Assembly: GCA_027559495.1 (NCBI GenBank)
Contig: JAMXSV010000008.1
Coordinates: forward strand, 2,232,001-2,296,000
DNA length: 64,000 bases
DNA from: Aurifilum marmelostoma
Taxonomy: Eukaryota > Ascomycota > Sordariomycetes > Diaporthales > Cryphonectriaceae
Direction: 5' to 3'
A model generated the notes under the pieces. It was given only the letters and a program-made list of their open reading frames with translations. It did not search any database and was not told the DNA's origin. Below are positions 21,061 through 33,000 of the stretch, one piece after another. Position numbers and translations under genes: made by a program. Every line of letters starts with the position of its first letter. Position 1 is the stretch's first letter.

Positions 21061-23840
21061 GTACCCTGTCACTTGCCCATGCACTCACTCACTGCTCATG
21101 CCGTGATCCGGGTGGGGGGAGGGGATAGAGAGGTTTAAAAAAAGGACAGCAAGAGAAAAGGTACCACACAGTACACGGAAGGAGAAGAAGACGACGACGA
21201 AAGCGGAGGAGGGGGGAAAATTGGGTGTACAAGTTTGTTTTGAGTCACGGATTTGGTACGGTGAGTGATGAGAAGGTACTACCGAGAAAGCGCCTAGGCC
21301 CCCTCTCTCATCCTCTTGCCTTACTATGTACAGCAGCAGTACTGTACCATGCACAGTAAGTAGTTGGTCTTTCCAGCTCCGTACTTTTTTTTTTTTCCTC
21401 CTCTCTTTTTTTTCACACTCTCTGGCTTGCAAGCAGCCAGGATCCAAACTTTGAATCAAGAGCTGGGATCGGGTCCATTATTCAGAGTTGATCGGCCCCA
21501 CCGCAAAACCAGTGGATCTCGAGCAACGAGAGAATATGCAGGGCCAAGCGCTGAGAGGGGGGGGCCTGGGGGGTTGGAAGGGGGTGACACGGCGAGGCGC
21601 AGCAGTTGATCTCTCGGATGCTCTGGCCCTGTCATTTGTTCCGGACATTTCAGGTGTGATATTGCGGCCCTGCTCTTCCTTATCCTCTCTCGCTTCTGTC
21701 ATTGTTTTTCTGATTTGATTCTGGGCGCTGCTGCTGGTGCTCGTATTCCCAGGTCAATCATGACCGATCTCTTGTCGGATTCTTTGTGATCATCATTAGG
21801 GAGTGCATTTGTCAAGAGTGTATGTAAGACGAGTACGGTGCAAGAATACATGTGCATAGCGAGACCAGTTGACAGCAATACGGAACACCGGCAGTCGCAG
21901 GCTGGCGTGGCGCCTAGTCGAGTTGGGGTGAAGATGAAAAATTGACGTCACGAGAAAAGACAAGAAAAAAGAAGGGAATCAATCTCGTGAGGTCTTCTTA
22001 TCTCGGCTTCACTATCCGCGTCCATCGTGGCCAGACCTGCAAGACGCGCAAGCCGTGGCGACTGACTCTCTCTCTCTCCCCTCTCTGTCCCATGAGCGTA
22101 TACGTAAATCCATAGCAAGACTGGTCGTATTCTCTCTTGCTTCTGGCGGTCAGAAGTCGTCAGTCAGAACCGTGGCTCGTTCGGGGGTTTACATCCTTAG
22201 TTCCAACGCTAGCGGCATGCATAGGGCGGCGGAGTTATGTCATTAGGGTGGTGGGTGTTGCCAAATCATAGTAGATGGTGATTGAGATCAAATCAGAGAT
22301 GCCATCATCATCGCCATCACCATCATCATCGACATGTCCAATATACATACTACAAATTACCGTGGTACAATATTTAGCCTAGAATCTAGATTCACAAATG
22401 GGTCCTCACATCATTATTTTTTTGATTGGAAATTTCCTGTCTGGGGTCCATGAAACCAACACATGGGCTGCATGTTTCTTCCGAGGTGCCTGGAAAACAC
22501 CCAGTCTCATCTCGCCTAGAACAGGATCATCTGCAGGGTCCTTGGGAACAGAAGAGGAGAGGCGACAGGGCCAGAGGGCGCCTCAGTGTCGTGTTCAGGG
22601 CTTGGGGTTGGGCTGGGCCCCCAGTCGTCAGCATGGAACAGCGGCTCGGTAGCGCTGGGCCGGCACGCTCGAGACCCCACACAGCCCTGCCGTGCGGCCA
22701 CTGACGGTAGGTCCTCAGGGCTTCCCGAGGACAAACAGCGCAGCAGTCCCGTACTGCCGTTAGGACAGGGCTCGGCACAGTAGCAGTACTATGGTAGAAA
22801 CCTCAACTCAGGGGGGGGCCAAGGCCTGAACGATCCATACCTGACCCGGTAACCTGGACGTCCCACCGTATACCCACACCGACCCACCCACCTGGCACCG
22901 TCGTGGCACCAGCCAGTTCTCTCTCTTGCTGTTCTCCATCACTGCTGCCTCTCTTCTCCCTTTCTGCTGCAGCACAGCCATGTGTTGTCTTCTTTTTTGC
23001 CCGCTTTGTTTCTTTCTCTCACTCTCTTTCTTCTCCTCCGCCTGTTCCGTGGGGCAAAGGCATCCGACGTGGTGAGTGGGCTGGGCATACTCTACCGTAT
23101 CAGATGTCGTCACCCCTCAAAGCTGCATCCTTGGCGTGCACAAAATCTGGAGATCTGACCCCAAACCCAACAGGAAGCCACCACAGAGGGGAACCTCCCC
23201 CCCCCCTCCCCTCCCTCTCCCACACGGGCGCTTCTGAACCATACGTTGGACCCGCAGGCGCTCAACCTGAAGAACCTGAGAACCTGACCAGACATATGGC
23301 CACTGGCGCTTGCCCTGCACCGCAGCAGGACCGGCACTAGATCGTTGTTGTACCTGGGTGGTCCTCTTCTTCTTCTCCTCTTGACCTGGTTGATCTGATG
23401 ATCTTGCGGGAAATACTCACCTACACTAAACTGCCTTCTTCAAATCTGGGTTGAGCCCTTCACTCACGCGTCGATCAACTCGAAAATTCCTCACCACTCA
23501 CTATCGGGGGGACTCCTCTACTGTTTTTTTTTTTTTTTCCTTTTCCTTTTTTTCCTCTCTGTTTCTTCGATTCGACCCACCTGCAGATACCCTGCCTTTC
23601 TCGCATGCGTTCATAAACTCGCGGGGGAAAAAACCACCTGTACATCTCGTCACGAACCCTTGTGTATACATCTGGCGGAGGACTTGGTTTTTTTTGCTCT
23701 TCCTTTTCAGAAGCTGATCGCCATGTAAGATCCCTCTTCTTTCTTCCCGCTCTGCCATCTCTCACCTTTTTGAGGGGTTGGGCTGGGCGCTGTGTAATGG
23801 ATATTGGCTGACCTCTCTTCTTGTTTTCTGCTGCAGTGAG
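20477..23840. other. 3.4-kb divergent intergenic region, PLC-like / SUR7-like genes
   Basis: Contains promoters for two divergent genes. Repeats: (CAG)n-rich tract at 20577-20609, A tracts at 20662-20691 and 20870-20888, (CT)n at 21021-21057. The open frames are short and compositionally random. The 23450-23840 part is pyrimidine-rich and contains a predicted leader intron (23725-23836). Confidence 0.5.
23725..23836 (+). other. Predicted 5'-UTR intron of SUR7/PalI-like gene
   Basis: A GTAAGA donor at 23725 and a CTGCAG acceptor ending at 23836 lie just four bases before the start codon at 23841. The tetranucleotide after the acceptor is followed directly by ATGGG. The intron length (112 bp) fits the rest of the window. 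Confidence 0.6.
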
Positions 23841-25403
23841 ATGGGATTGCCCGATGGTCTGAAGGGCCTTAGGAGGCGCGCCACTTTCAAGAGCTCAAAG
23901 TCATTAGATGATGAGTCCGTCTTCAGCCAGCCTCCCAGCTACTGGTATAAGCTCGACCTCACCAGAAACACGAGGGCTCGGCGTATATTCGCCCTGACCG
24001 CTGCATTTGCCTACCTCCTCTCATTTATATTCCTCATCCTGGTATGTGAATGCTCCTCAATGACACACAAACACCTCGCTGCTCGTTCACCACGTGGCTG
24101 ACCACAAGTATCCTGTTCCAGGTCGAGGTCGGGAATACCTCCAAAAGCTCCAAGATCCTGGGCGACACCTACTTCTTCAGACTCTCCCTGGCTGATATCA
24201 TCCCCGAGTCAATCGACAATGCAGAGCTCATCAACTCCATCGCCCGGGGTCTGGGTCTCCACGACTTTTATCAGCCCGGACTGTGGAACTACTGCGAGGG
24301 CTATAACGACGAGTAAGTTTTGTTTCTTTTTCTTTTTCTTTTTTTCTCTCTCTTTTAATCCTCACCCAACCTACCCGTAAACACCCAGTGCCCTTCGCTA
24401 ACACACCGCTGCCAGGGGCATCACACACTGCTCAACACCAAAGAGCTACTACTGGTTTGACATAGTATCCGTCATCCTGAACGAGCTCCTGGCGGGCGCT
24501 ACCATCGCCCTGCCCTCGGAGCTGACCGAGATCCTAAACATCCTCAGGCTCTGCTCCCACCTCATGTTTGCCTTCTTCCTCGCCGGCACCATCCTGGCCT
24601 TCTGCCTGGCCGTCCTGTCCCCGGTGGCCATCTTCTCGCGCTGGGTCTCCCTCCCCATGTCTCTGCTGTCGGGCATCACCTTTGTGCTCATCTTTGCCGG
24701 GTCCACGATCGCGTCTGTTATCAGCTTCGTATTCAAGTATGCCGCCACCGCCCAGTCGTCGCTCAACATCAAGGCCTACGTCGGCATCCGCATGTTTGTC
24801 TTCATGTGGCTGGCGACGGGGTTCGCCTTTGTCGCCTTTATCATGCACGCGGGCATGGGCTGCTGCTGCACGAGCCGGCGGGATCTCAAGACGGGCAGGA
24901 AGCCCATGCGCCACTCGAGCATGAAACGGGCCATGTCGCAGCGGTCCCAGCGGTCCCAGATGTCGCAGACCTCACAGGCTAGGAACCTGCCCATGACGGC
25001 CGGCGGCGAGGGGCGGCAGGCTGGCCGCAGCAGGAGCAACACGGCCTTCTCGTTCGAGCAGCAGTCCTCCGCCGGCGGACACAGCCGGAGCGGCACGCTG
25101 CAGTCGGCGAACGATATAATCATCAAGGAGCCGCAGAGCGCAGTCAGCCGCTCCAACTCCCAGCACAACAGCAGCGGGCAGGTCAGCCGGTCCAACACGG
25201 TCAGGTCCAACCCTAACCTCATTGGAGGAAGCGGCGCGGGGGGTCGGAGCCGGAGCAACACCGTGCGCTCGATCCGATTCCAGGACGAGCGGCCGCCGTC
25301 GTACGGATCCGACACGACGGTGGTCAATAATCACTCCCCAGACGGGGCCAAAGATGCGCCACCCCTGACACATCGACACTCGGTCCTGCCGGAGGAGGAG
25401 TGA
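23841..25403 (+). CDS. SUR7/PalI-family four-TM plasma-membrane protein with repeated SRSxT tail
   Basis: Exons 23841-24041, 24122-24312 and 24416-25403 (introns 80 and 103 bp, GT-AG, frame-consistent) give about 459 residues. TM1 lies near 50-68 (IFALTAAFAYLLSFIFLIL). A long extracellular loop follows, containing a Cys-bearing CEGYNDEGITHC region. Three more hydrophobic segments lie at about 180-200, 212-235 and 253-276, followed by CCCTSRR. This is the layout of SUR7/PalI proteins, which act in eisosomes/MCC patches or, for PalI, in ambient-pH signalling. Which branch cannot be settled here. The tail (about 280-459) is basic and Ser-rich with tandem SQ pairs and five SRSNT/SRSGT/SRSNS copies, candidate phosphorylation sites. 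Start chosen as the first ATG after the leader intron. Confidence 0.85.
25029..25262 (+). repeat. Five SRSxT/S motifs in the tail of the SUR7/PalI-like protein
   Basis: Copies at about residues 336-340 (SRSNT), 354-358 (SRSGT), 375-379 (SRSNS), 388-392 (SRSNT) and 409-413 (SRSNT). Two are followed by VRS. Spacing is irregular (13 to 21 residues), so this is a short linear motif repeated in a disordered tail rather than a structural repeat. Confidence 0.85.
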
Positions 25404-26028
25404 AAGAAAGCAAGAATCAGAAGAGAAAAAAAAGTTTGATTTTTCTTGTATTGCATACATCGGACTGGTACTCTGGGCTTTGGGTGTATAGGCGGCGGTA
25501 GGGGGGAGGATTGATTTCCCTATCTGGCATACAGGCGGAAGCGATTCCTCACGTGGGGTTTTTTTATATTTCCTGTTGTTTCTCGCAAGGCGTTTCCGGA
25601 TAGAACCCTTCCTTTCTGAAGGGGCCACAAGTTGGCACACATTAGATGTTAGACGTCCTCTCCTGTCATGGCGGAAAGGATCAGAGACGTGATTGGCTGG
25701 TCAGCCCATGCCATGTTCTCATTTCGGGAATTCTTAGATAGTAGACTATTAGTTAGTATACTGATGGGTGGTGGTGTGGTTCACACAGCACTGCCGAGGA
25801 GGATCAGGATTAATCGTAAGCCTTATTCTCTCGCCAGCTCATGGCATGGCTTGATATCATACCGTCCTGGACCTACGTCTTGCTTGTGTTGCACTGGCTG
25901 TGAGGTTCTCCAAGAATGTGAGTGCCGGTCATCCTCCTGACTGACTGCTCCCACTCAGACAAGCACGTACGGATTTTGACAAATTCCCGACCCAGATGCC
26001 GGCGACTCTTGTCTTCTTCCCCGCTTTA

Positions 26029-26072
<44 letters not shown>

Positions 26073-26333
26073 CTCCCATCAATTCTCGGCAAAATATGCC
26101 GAGCACCTCTTCTTGTCCGCCGACGCGCTGACCGGGTCATCCGGATGCAATGCAATGCAGGACTCTCTCACACATCCAACCAACTCAGCCACATCGTAAT
26201 CATATTTTTCCAAATACTCCCAACTCTCTTCCACCCCTAGTCCATTCCCCGTCCACGTACGCACACCCACTCACACAACTTTTGGTTCCACCCTTCCCCC
26301 CCCCCCCAACCCCCAACCAAAACAACAAACAAC
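25404..26333. other. Convergent spacer, SUR7-like / amidohydrolase genes
   Basis: 3' flanks of two convergent genes. A long (CA)n microsatellite occupies 26030-26068, and a C tract lies at about 26300-26308. No coding region is supportable. Confidence 0.5.
26030..26068. repeat. (CA)n microsatellite
   Basis: About 19 uninterrupted CA units in the convergent spacer. Confidence 0.95.
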
Positions 26334-27620
26334 TCACTCGATCCCATACGCCTTCTTGGCCGTGCCCCAAAACACCATCTTGGTCTCCTCCTCGGAGAAG
26401 CTGCTCATAAAGCACAGCCTCTCGACGACCCTGCGCCACTTGTCCCACGAGCCCTCCTCCGCGCCCGCGCCCGCGCCCGCGTGCTCGACGGGCACGGTGC
26501 ACACGGGCCAGTCGCTGCCGAACATGATCCGGGACGGGCCGAAGGCGGCGACGACGACGGCGAGCCAGGGGGAGATGGCTGTGAAGATGTCGTCTGGGGT
26601 GGACTGGGCGAGGGCGGGGGCCATTTCGCAGAGGGCGCCGGAGAGTTTCCTGGGGGTGGTGTATTTTGTGATGAGAGAGGGGAATTGACCAGAGGGTGGT
26701 GTCTGTGTGAGGGAGGGGGGGTGTGTGTGTGGGAGGGGGGGGCGAGACGTACATGTAGACGTTGTCGGCCTTTGATAGGGTAAACATGGCTGTTCGCCAG
26801 GCTAGGAAACCTGGATTGGATGTGTCGAGGTTTGTGAGATCTGGTTTGCAGAGGTGATCTGATGGTTTTCCCTCCAAGAATTAGCCCTTTCTCTCTCTCT
26901 CTCACGTCCAGCACAAAGACCTCTTCCAACTCACTCAATATAAAAGTAACCTTGTCCTTCTCCCCCACGCCCTCGTGCGCCCTCTCCACCAGCTCCACCA
27001 CCTCCTCCAGCTGAGCCCTCCCCCCGCCTGTGCAGGTCCACGCCCACATCAAACGCCAGCCCCCTCCGCCCCAGCAGCCTCACCCCCTCGACGAACCCCT
27101 CCCGCAGCATCGTCCCGTCCGGCTTGTCCTGCAGCAGGTACCGCACCCCCCGCACCCGCGGCCAGACAGACGACGCGTCCCCGTTCCGCTCGCACGCCGC
27201 CCGCACGGCGTCCAGGTACCGCGCCAGCGCCTCCGGGCCCGCGGGCACGGGCGCCCAGGGGACGATCCCCCTGCACAGGTCGCGGTCGGCTCGCCTCTCG
27301 CCCTCTGTGGCGCCGTCGCCGTGGCCCTCGCCCGGTCTTGGCCGGCCTGCTGCTATGCGGGCGAGCCACGAGACCTCGCCCAGGGGGCCGGACCAGCCGC
27401 CCTCGGGGGAGGGGTCGGACTCGTCGTTGCGGCGGTCGGTCTCGAGGAAGATGAAGCCCGAGAGGATGTCGGCGGAGGAGGCGGTGGCGCGGCGGTACTC
27501 GGCGAGGGAGTGTTGGGACCAGAGGGGGTGGCCGGGCTGGTTCCAGGCGAGGGTGGAGAGCTCGGAGGCGGGGAAGAGGTGGATGTGGGAGTCGAGGATC
27601 GGGACGGTGTGGGAGGTCAT
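26334..27620 (-). CDS. Amidohydrolase-2 family (TIM-barrel metallohydrolase), one homopolymer frameshift
   Basis: Exons complement(26935-27620), complement(26753-26858) and complement(26334-26649); introns of 76 and 103 bp with GT-AG ends. The N-terminal ILDSHIHLFP carries the HxH metal motif (residues 12 and 14). Later blocks NHLCKPDL, VYMKLSGALCEM and MFGSDWPVCTV (the last with the conserved Asp) are typical of amidohydrolase-2 proteins, a family that includes lactone hydrolases and decarboxylases. In exon 1 the reading moves to another frame at the C6 run 27020-27025: upstream reads GLAFDVGVDLHRRG, downstream reads AQLEEVVELVERAHEG. Removing one base there gives about 368 residues, a normal family length, with all splice phases consistent. 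Substrate unknown. Stop after AYGIE. Confidence 0.78.
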
Positions 27621-28174
27621 CTTGGGTGGTGGTGGATTTGCTTTTCTTTCTTGCTTCTTGTCTGCTGGGCTGGGAGTGAGCAGCGGTGGATAAGACAGAG
27701 AGCGTGGTTGAAGGAGGTGAGGAGGAGGGGCTGTTTAGGTTCGAGCCGGAAAACCACTTAAGGTTGGAGGAGATCGAGATCGAGATCGGGAGATTGGCTC
27801 TAGAGGATGCAATATCAGAGGAAGAGTCAATCGAGGAGAGAACAGGTCAGAAGGGAAGAAAGGTAAAGTCAATTCGAAGACGGCATCTCCAGAGCCATGT
27901 CCTGAGGCATCGTGTGTGTGTGTGTGTGTGTACTGGAGGCGGGAGGACTACGTAGCTGCTTCGTGGTGCGGGGTCCTTACAGCTACAGGACAGCACCAAC
28001 CCCGCTATCAGCTGTCACAAACAGTGGATGGACCCACCAACTCGGGCCATCATTGCCCCAAGGCCACAGCGGATGACAGGGGGCGAGGGGGTCAGTCCCC
28101 TAGGCCCAAAGGGTAAAACCAAGAGTACTATGTAATTGGATGGAATATTCAACATTTTCATGAGCATCAGATCA

Positions 28175-28208
<34 letters not shown>

Positions 28209-29184
28209 CAGCATAAATTTACAGAAACATCATGACCAGTGTGAATAGATTCAGAAAGTCAGCTATACACTATCTGATCACCCAAACCCCTAGGGCAGGC
28301 CAGTTGCCTCACGCCCTCAAAAATTGTCTTCCGCCAGATCCAGGCTTTGCTCAGATTACCATCAGACCGGTTCTCCGAGTGCCCATAGATTTTCAGTCCA
28401 AGATAGCCAATCAGCCCTTTTCTTTCTAAAGTATCTTTCAACAGGGAAAAGAAAAACAAAAGTTGACCATCAGGATTTTGTGCCCTCGTGGCGGGTCCAT
28501 CTGCCCAACCCTTGCGACCAGGCGCAGGGGAGAGAACAGACAGTGCCCGAGGATGATTGTCCGAAATAATTGATGAGATCATCTCAAGACAAAAAAACGA
28601 AATTAGGACTTTTCACACGGCTGAGGACACTTGTGTGTTCCTTGGGAACCAGGAACACACAGAGATGTCGAGACAACCGCGTGGGGTCGCAGCATCGACC
28701 CGGATGGGTGTGGGTTGCACGCATACGCGCGACCAGGACCGAAGAGCTCACATGGACGGGGGCAGGTTTCATGACGGCCCACCGGCAGACAACTGAGAAC
28801 CAGTCTGCAGTTGTCTTGCCTGTGGACATACACAAAAGTGTCAGACCCTGCCAACCATCCAGAGCACCTTGTGCCGGCTGCCGCGCACGTGTAGCAACAA
28901 GTACACTCGAGACCAGGAAGGGCTGGGGCCTTCTACAACCGCTTTCAGCGGGAGATGGTTTGCCCTTCCGGCTCGGAAATGAATGAACGGTCACTCTTGA
29001 TCTCAAAAGATTTCTCCCTCGTGTGTGACCTTGGACGTGTCTTCCGTGTTGTTGACCAGATTCATCTTCTCGGAGAGTTGTGATGTGTGTGTGAGATGAG
29101 GTCCGTGATCCTCATTCCCACTCCCCAAGCAAGACTGGTTCATCCTCTCTCGCGTCATGCCGCTGCAGTCATGAAACGGCCCAC
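27621..29184. other. Spacer between amidohydrolase and EsdC-like genes
   Basis: Contains the promoter of the leftward amidohydrolase gene and the 3' flank of the leftward EsdC-like gene. Repeats: GAGATC tandem copies at about 27769-27787, (GT)n at 27912-27931 and compound (AC)n(AG)n at 28176-28208. No coding region is supportable. Confidence 0.5.
28176..28208. repeat. Second compound (AC)n(AG)n microsatellite
   Basis: Same AC-to-AG transition as at 8118-8154. Confidence 0.9.
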
Positions 29185-30099
29185 CTAGTGGCGCACGACG
29201 ATGCCGTTGCGGCGGGTGGTGCTCTCGTACTCGCCATCGCTGCTCGAGCAGTCGCTAGAGCTGTCGCCATAGCCGCAGCGGGAGCCGCCGCAGTCCAGGC
29301 GCACCCGCTCGCCCTTGCGCGTGATGCCGTAGCGCTCGCAGGTGCAGCTGGAGCAGTCGGAGCTGGGGGTGCTGTAGCCCGACATGCTCGAGTTGGGGCT
29401 GGAGCTGTCGGAGCGGTACGACAGCGACGAGCCGTTGGAGCTGACGGGCGAGTCCGAAATGGAGCCGAAGTCGGTGGTGATGTACTCGGCATAGTCGTCG
29501 TGCAGGCCGGCGGAGCCAAAGCGCTCGGCCAGCTCGTCGATCGAGTCCTCGGAGTAGTCGTTGAGGATGTGCTTGGTCGCGTGGGGTGACATGGGCTTGG
29601 GGGCCTTGATCTGGGAGACGGACAGGGGGCGGCCCTTGGGGACGTCGACGGTCAGGGAAGACCGCGAGTGGCGCGACGAGGACGACGACGACGACTTGTC
29701 CTTGCTGGACGAGTGGTGGCGGGACGACGACGAGGAGGAGTGGTGCTTGGAGGAGCTGCTGCTGGAGTGCTTGGACGAGGAGTGGTGGGAGGATGATGAC
29801 TTGGACTTGGGGACGTCGAGGATGTTGAGCTCACGGCCGGTGGTGGGCTCGGTGGTAGAGGCCTCGCTGGGGTTGTGCGAGACGTGGTACCCATCGATGA
29901 TGTAGTAGTACCAGTACCTCTGGCCAGGCTCCAGGGTCGAGCTCTGGAAGCGGAAGGTGCCCCGCCAGGTGCCCTTGGAGGAGCTCTTGTCCTTGGAGAG
30001 GGGGAGCTGGCCGACGTAGTTGTCCCAAGACCCGAGCAGGTGGACGGTCTTGACGCCAGAAGAGACACGGAGGGAGAAAGAGAGTTGAGTAGCCGACAT
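29185..30099 (-). CDS. EsdC-like protein with N-terminal glycogen-binding (AMPK-beta/CBM48-like) domain
   Basis: Single-exon, 304 residues. Residues 1 to about 97 resemble an AMPK-beta-type carbohydrate-binding module: SGVKTVHLLGSWDNY near the start, GTWRGTFRF in the middle and RYWYYYIIDGYHVSHNPS near 63-80. A Ser/His/Lys low-complexity linker follows at about 100-148. A second conserved segment reads PLSVSQIKAPKPMSPHATKH and ends in NDYSEDSID. The tail is Ser/Cys-rich (SSDCSSCTCERYG). This layout matches fungal EsdC, reported in Aspergillus nidulans as an early sexual development protein with a glycogen-binding domain. Orthology is inferred from layout. A role in glycogen metabolism or development is therefore likely but unproven. 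No introns needed. Confidence 0.75.
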   Translation of the reverse strand: MSATQLSFSLRVSSGVKTVHLLGSWDNYVGQLPLSKDKSSSKGTWRGTFRFQSSTLEPGQRYWYYYIIDGYHVSHNPSEASTTEPTTGRELNILDVPKSKSSSSHHSSSKHSSSSSSKHHSSSSSSRHHSSSKDKSSSSSSSRHSRSSLTVDVPKGRPLSVSQIKAPKPMSPHATKHILNDYSEDSIDELAERFGSAGLHDDYAEYITTDFGSISDSPVSSNGSSLSYRSDSSSPNSSMSGYSTPSSDCSSCTCERYGITRKGERVRLDCGGSRCGYGDSSSDCSSSDGEYESTTRRNGIVVRH

Positions 30100-33000
30100 T
30101 GTGACTTATTACTGAGGTTGAAAAAAAACCCGAAAGAAGGAATTAAAAATGCTGCTGAGATTCTGAAAAGATGAAAGTTCCGAATTCCGTCTCCAGTATC
30201 GAGACAGCTCAGATGTCGCTTCGAGCAAGGAGGAAAAATCAGAAGTTGTTTTAATTAGCAAGTTTGGTCGTAGTCTTCAAGACTTGGGTATTAGATCGGG
30301 GGATGTTGACCAGCAACTGAGGCGTATGGTGGTGGTGTAAGCTGAAAAAAGGTGGTGAAAAAAAAAGGGGGATATGGTTTTTGGTGTTTTTTGGGTATTA
30401 TGTTTGGAAAATTAACGTTGATCAGTAGAGCACAGCTCTATGACTTTGGAACGAAGTGAATTAAAAAAAGGAAGAGGGGGGGGAAAAAGAAGAAAACGAC
30501 ACAAAAAACAACAACTGATCTCTGAAGGTTGGGGGCTTGCTGAAGAAAGAAGAAAGAGAACAAGAACGAAAAAGACGGGAGAGGGCCAGCCATAATATAA
30601 GCGGAGGCCAGATATCACGGCCCAGTGTGGTGGTGACCCAGACACACCAGAGCACACACTAATACACACACATACATACCATAGTACACTCTTGGACAAA
30701 AAGTCAACTACTACGGCAGCAGCGGAGATCAGGTTGAGGGGGGGGGGTGTGACGTGACGTGACAGGCTGGAGGCGAGGATGGTGGTCGTCGTCTTCCGGA
30801 CCCTCCCCCCCTCCCCCTGTCGTCCCCGTTTACCTGCCGTGCAAAAAAGCAATCAATCACGATCCATGACGGGGCCCAATGTGCGATGTGCAACCTCGCA
30901 TGCATAAGGCAGCACCAAGAGGAGAAGGGCTCCGAGCTAGCACGACGCGGGCAAAAGATGCACGATGGATCTCTCGTCTGCCCGAGGGCACACATGGGCT
31001 GCTTCGGTGACGAGGCCAATGGGAGGACAGACATGGCAGGTCTAGGCTGCATGTGGCCGGCTGTGGTGGAGAGCGGGAGTCAATATCACATCGCCCGGGA
31101 TGGGGTACCACCTCACCTCACCTCTCTCCTCTCCCCCTCTCCCTCTCTGTCTCCTGCCAAGGTAGGAGGAGGAGGAGGGGGCCCGCCATGCAAGAAGCTG
31201 ACGAGAAATGCAACCTTGGGACCCGTGGTGTAGAACCTTGTGAGGTGGTCAGCTTGTACCTCTCAGGTCAGAAAAGGCAGCCAGTGTTACTTTGTCTGCG
31301 ACCGCGTCAATTACACTACTGCAGGTCGGGCGGCTAGGCAGGTGAGTGGTCGGCCGGATGAGGGAGCTCTGTCGAGGCGAGGGGAGGGGGGAACTCGGAG
31401 GGCTGGGACGAGCTCTGTCCTGTAAGTGGACGGCTCTATAGTGATGGCAACCCTGGTCGGCGTCTAGATCCCTGTGCTCATTGGCCAATGGCGGGACACA
31501 GCACCCCGAGGTCCCTGGCCCGCCACCACTAGGTCCCACTAAACCCCGCCAACGTCCCCTTCTGCCGGTTCCCTCCAATCAGGCTCAACACCACCATCAC
31601 CACCACCACCACCACCACCACCACCATACTTTTCCCACCTTGTCTATGATTTTTTCTACTTTCCCCTCTCCTCCTCGACAGCAAGGAAAAACCTTACCAT
31701 GTACGTCTGTACTCTCTGGTGGATATCTCTGGCGTCTAAAATCGGCTCGTCCAATCACGGCAGTGTTCACCCGTATCCACCCAGAGACATGTCTTCTTGG
31801 CCCTTGGGGAGGGGGTCAGAGAGGGGGAGGGGGGTATGCATGCCTGGCTGGGCATCCGGTCTATCGACTCTGATGGTCAGCTGTCGGGGTCCCACTGCAT
31901 CTGTAAACCCATCACGGGACAGCAAGGGGATTCCTGTTGGTTGTTGGTTTCCCATCCCCCCTTCGAGCCTGCTTCCTTACTACTTACTACTCAACAATCA
32001 TGGCAATATCCCAGTTCATCCCCCTTTTTTTTCCCCCCCCAGCAGGCAATGTATTGGACCAGACCACACTCACTATGTAATTACAGAGGCTGGTCATGAT
32101 GGCTTCTCTCTTTCTGTCTCTCGCGTCTAGACCGATCTCTGATGAGGAGAGAGAGGGTTGGGGGGGGGAGGAGGGTACTGTTCTAAACCGTCAGCCTCTC
32201 ATCATCATCATCGTCATCATTATCATGACTTGACCACAACATCTCGTCTCGGTCGACATATCTGTCTATGCAGGCTAGGGTATCTCGGGTGCCTTGGATA
32301 CCCACTACTCACTCCTCCGTCCTGGCTGAACTTTTTTCTTCTTCTTCTTCTTCTTCTCCTCCTTCTTCCCCCTCGCGATCTACCACGAGGCACAGGGCCA
32401 GGGCCAGGGCCCCAGGGACCAGGGTATCGGACGCGCATGTCTTTTTTAGCTCTATGCAGGTTCTGGCTCTGCAATCACAATGCAGCCCGCGGCCCCTCCA
32501 TGCATGCGGGCGAGCAACCTGCAGCTCCCACCAATGCAGGCTGACCGACTATAGCCTCTGCCGAACTTCCCCTTCAGGGCAAAGGCCAGGCGCAGGCGGG
32601 ATGGTCATGTACAGTCCGATGTCTGCGAGCCGACAATCGCTCGAATGAACGAGCAGGATCTTGATCTTGCCCAACAATCCTGCTGGTGACGATCTGGCTT
32701 GGGACGATGCAACCAACAGATTAGCGTGGGAAAACCGAAAAAAGAAAAAAGAAAAAGGAAATTGTCGATAGCAAAAACTGACCGAGTGACTGACCGACCA
32801 GATCACACAACACACACCGCGCTTCGCATCAGGAAGACGATGACGATCACTTGAACTCCAAAATCCACAAAGCGAAAACCAAAAGTCAGTCAGTTGCTGG
32901 TGGCCTAGGCGCTCTGCCATGGAGATGCACAGACCCCGATTATTCTTGTCTGCCGGTCCCTCTTTTTCCAATACCAAAATAGCAGTGCGGCCCTGCGGAG

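Noticed and set aside
27733..27755. GGTTCGAGCC resembling a tRNA B box
   Set aside because: Flanking bases do not form a T-arm stem and no matching A box or acceptor stem was seen.
31698..32130. 143-codon frame behind a promoter-like pyrimidine stretch
   Set aside because: No recognisable protein and no conserved pattern; kept only as a possible non-coding transcript.
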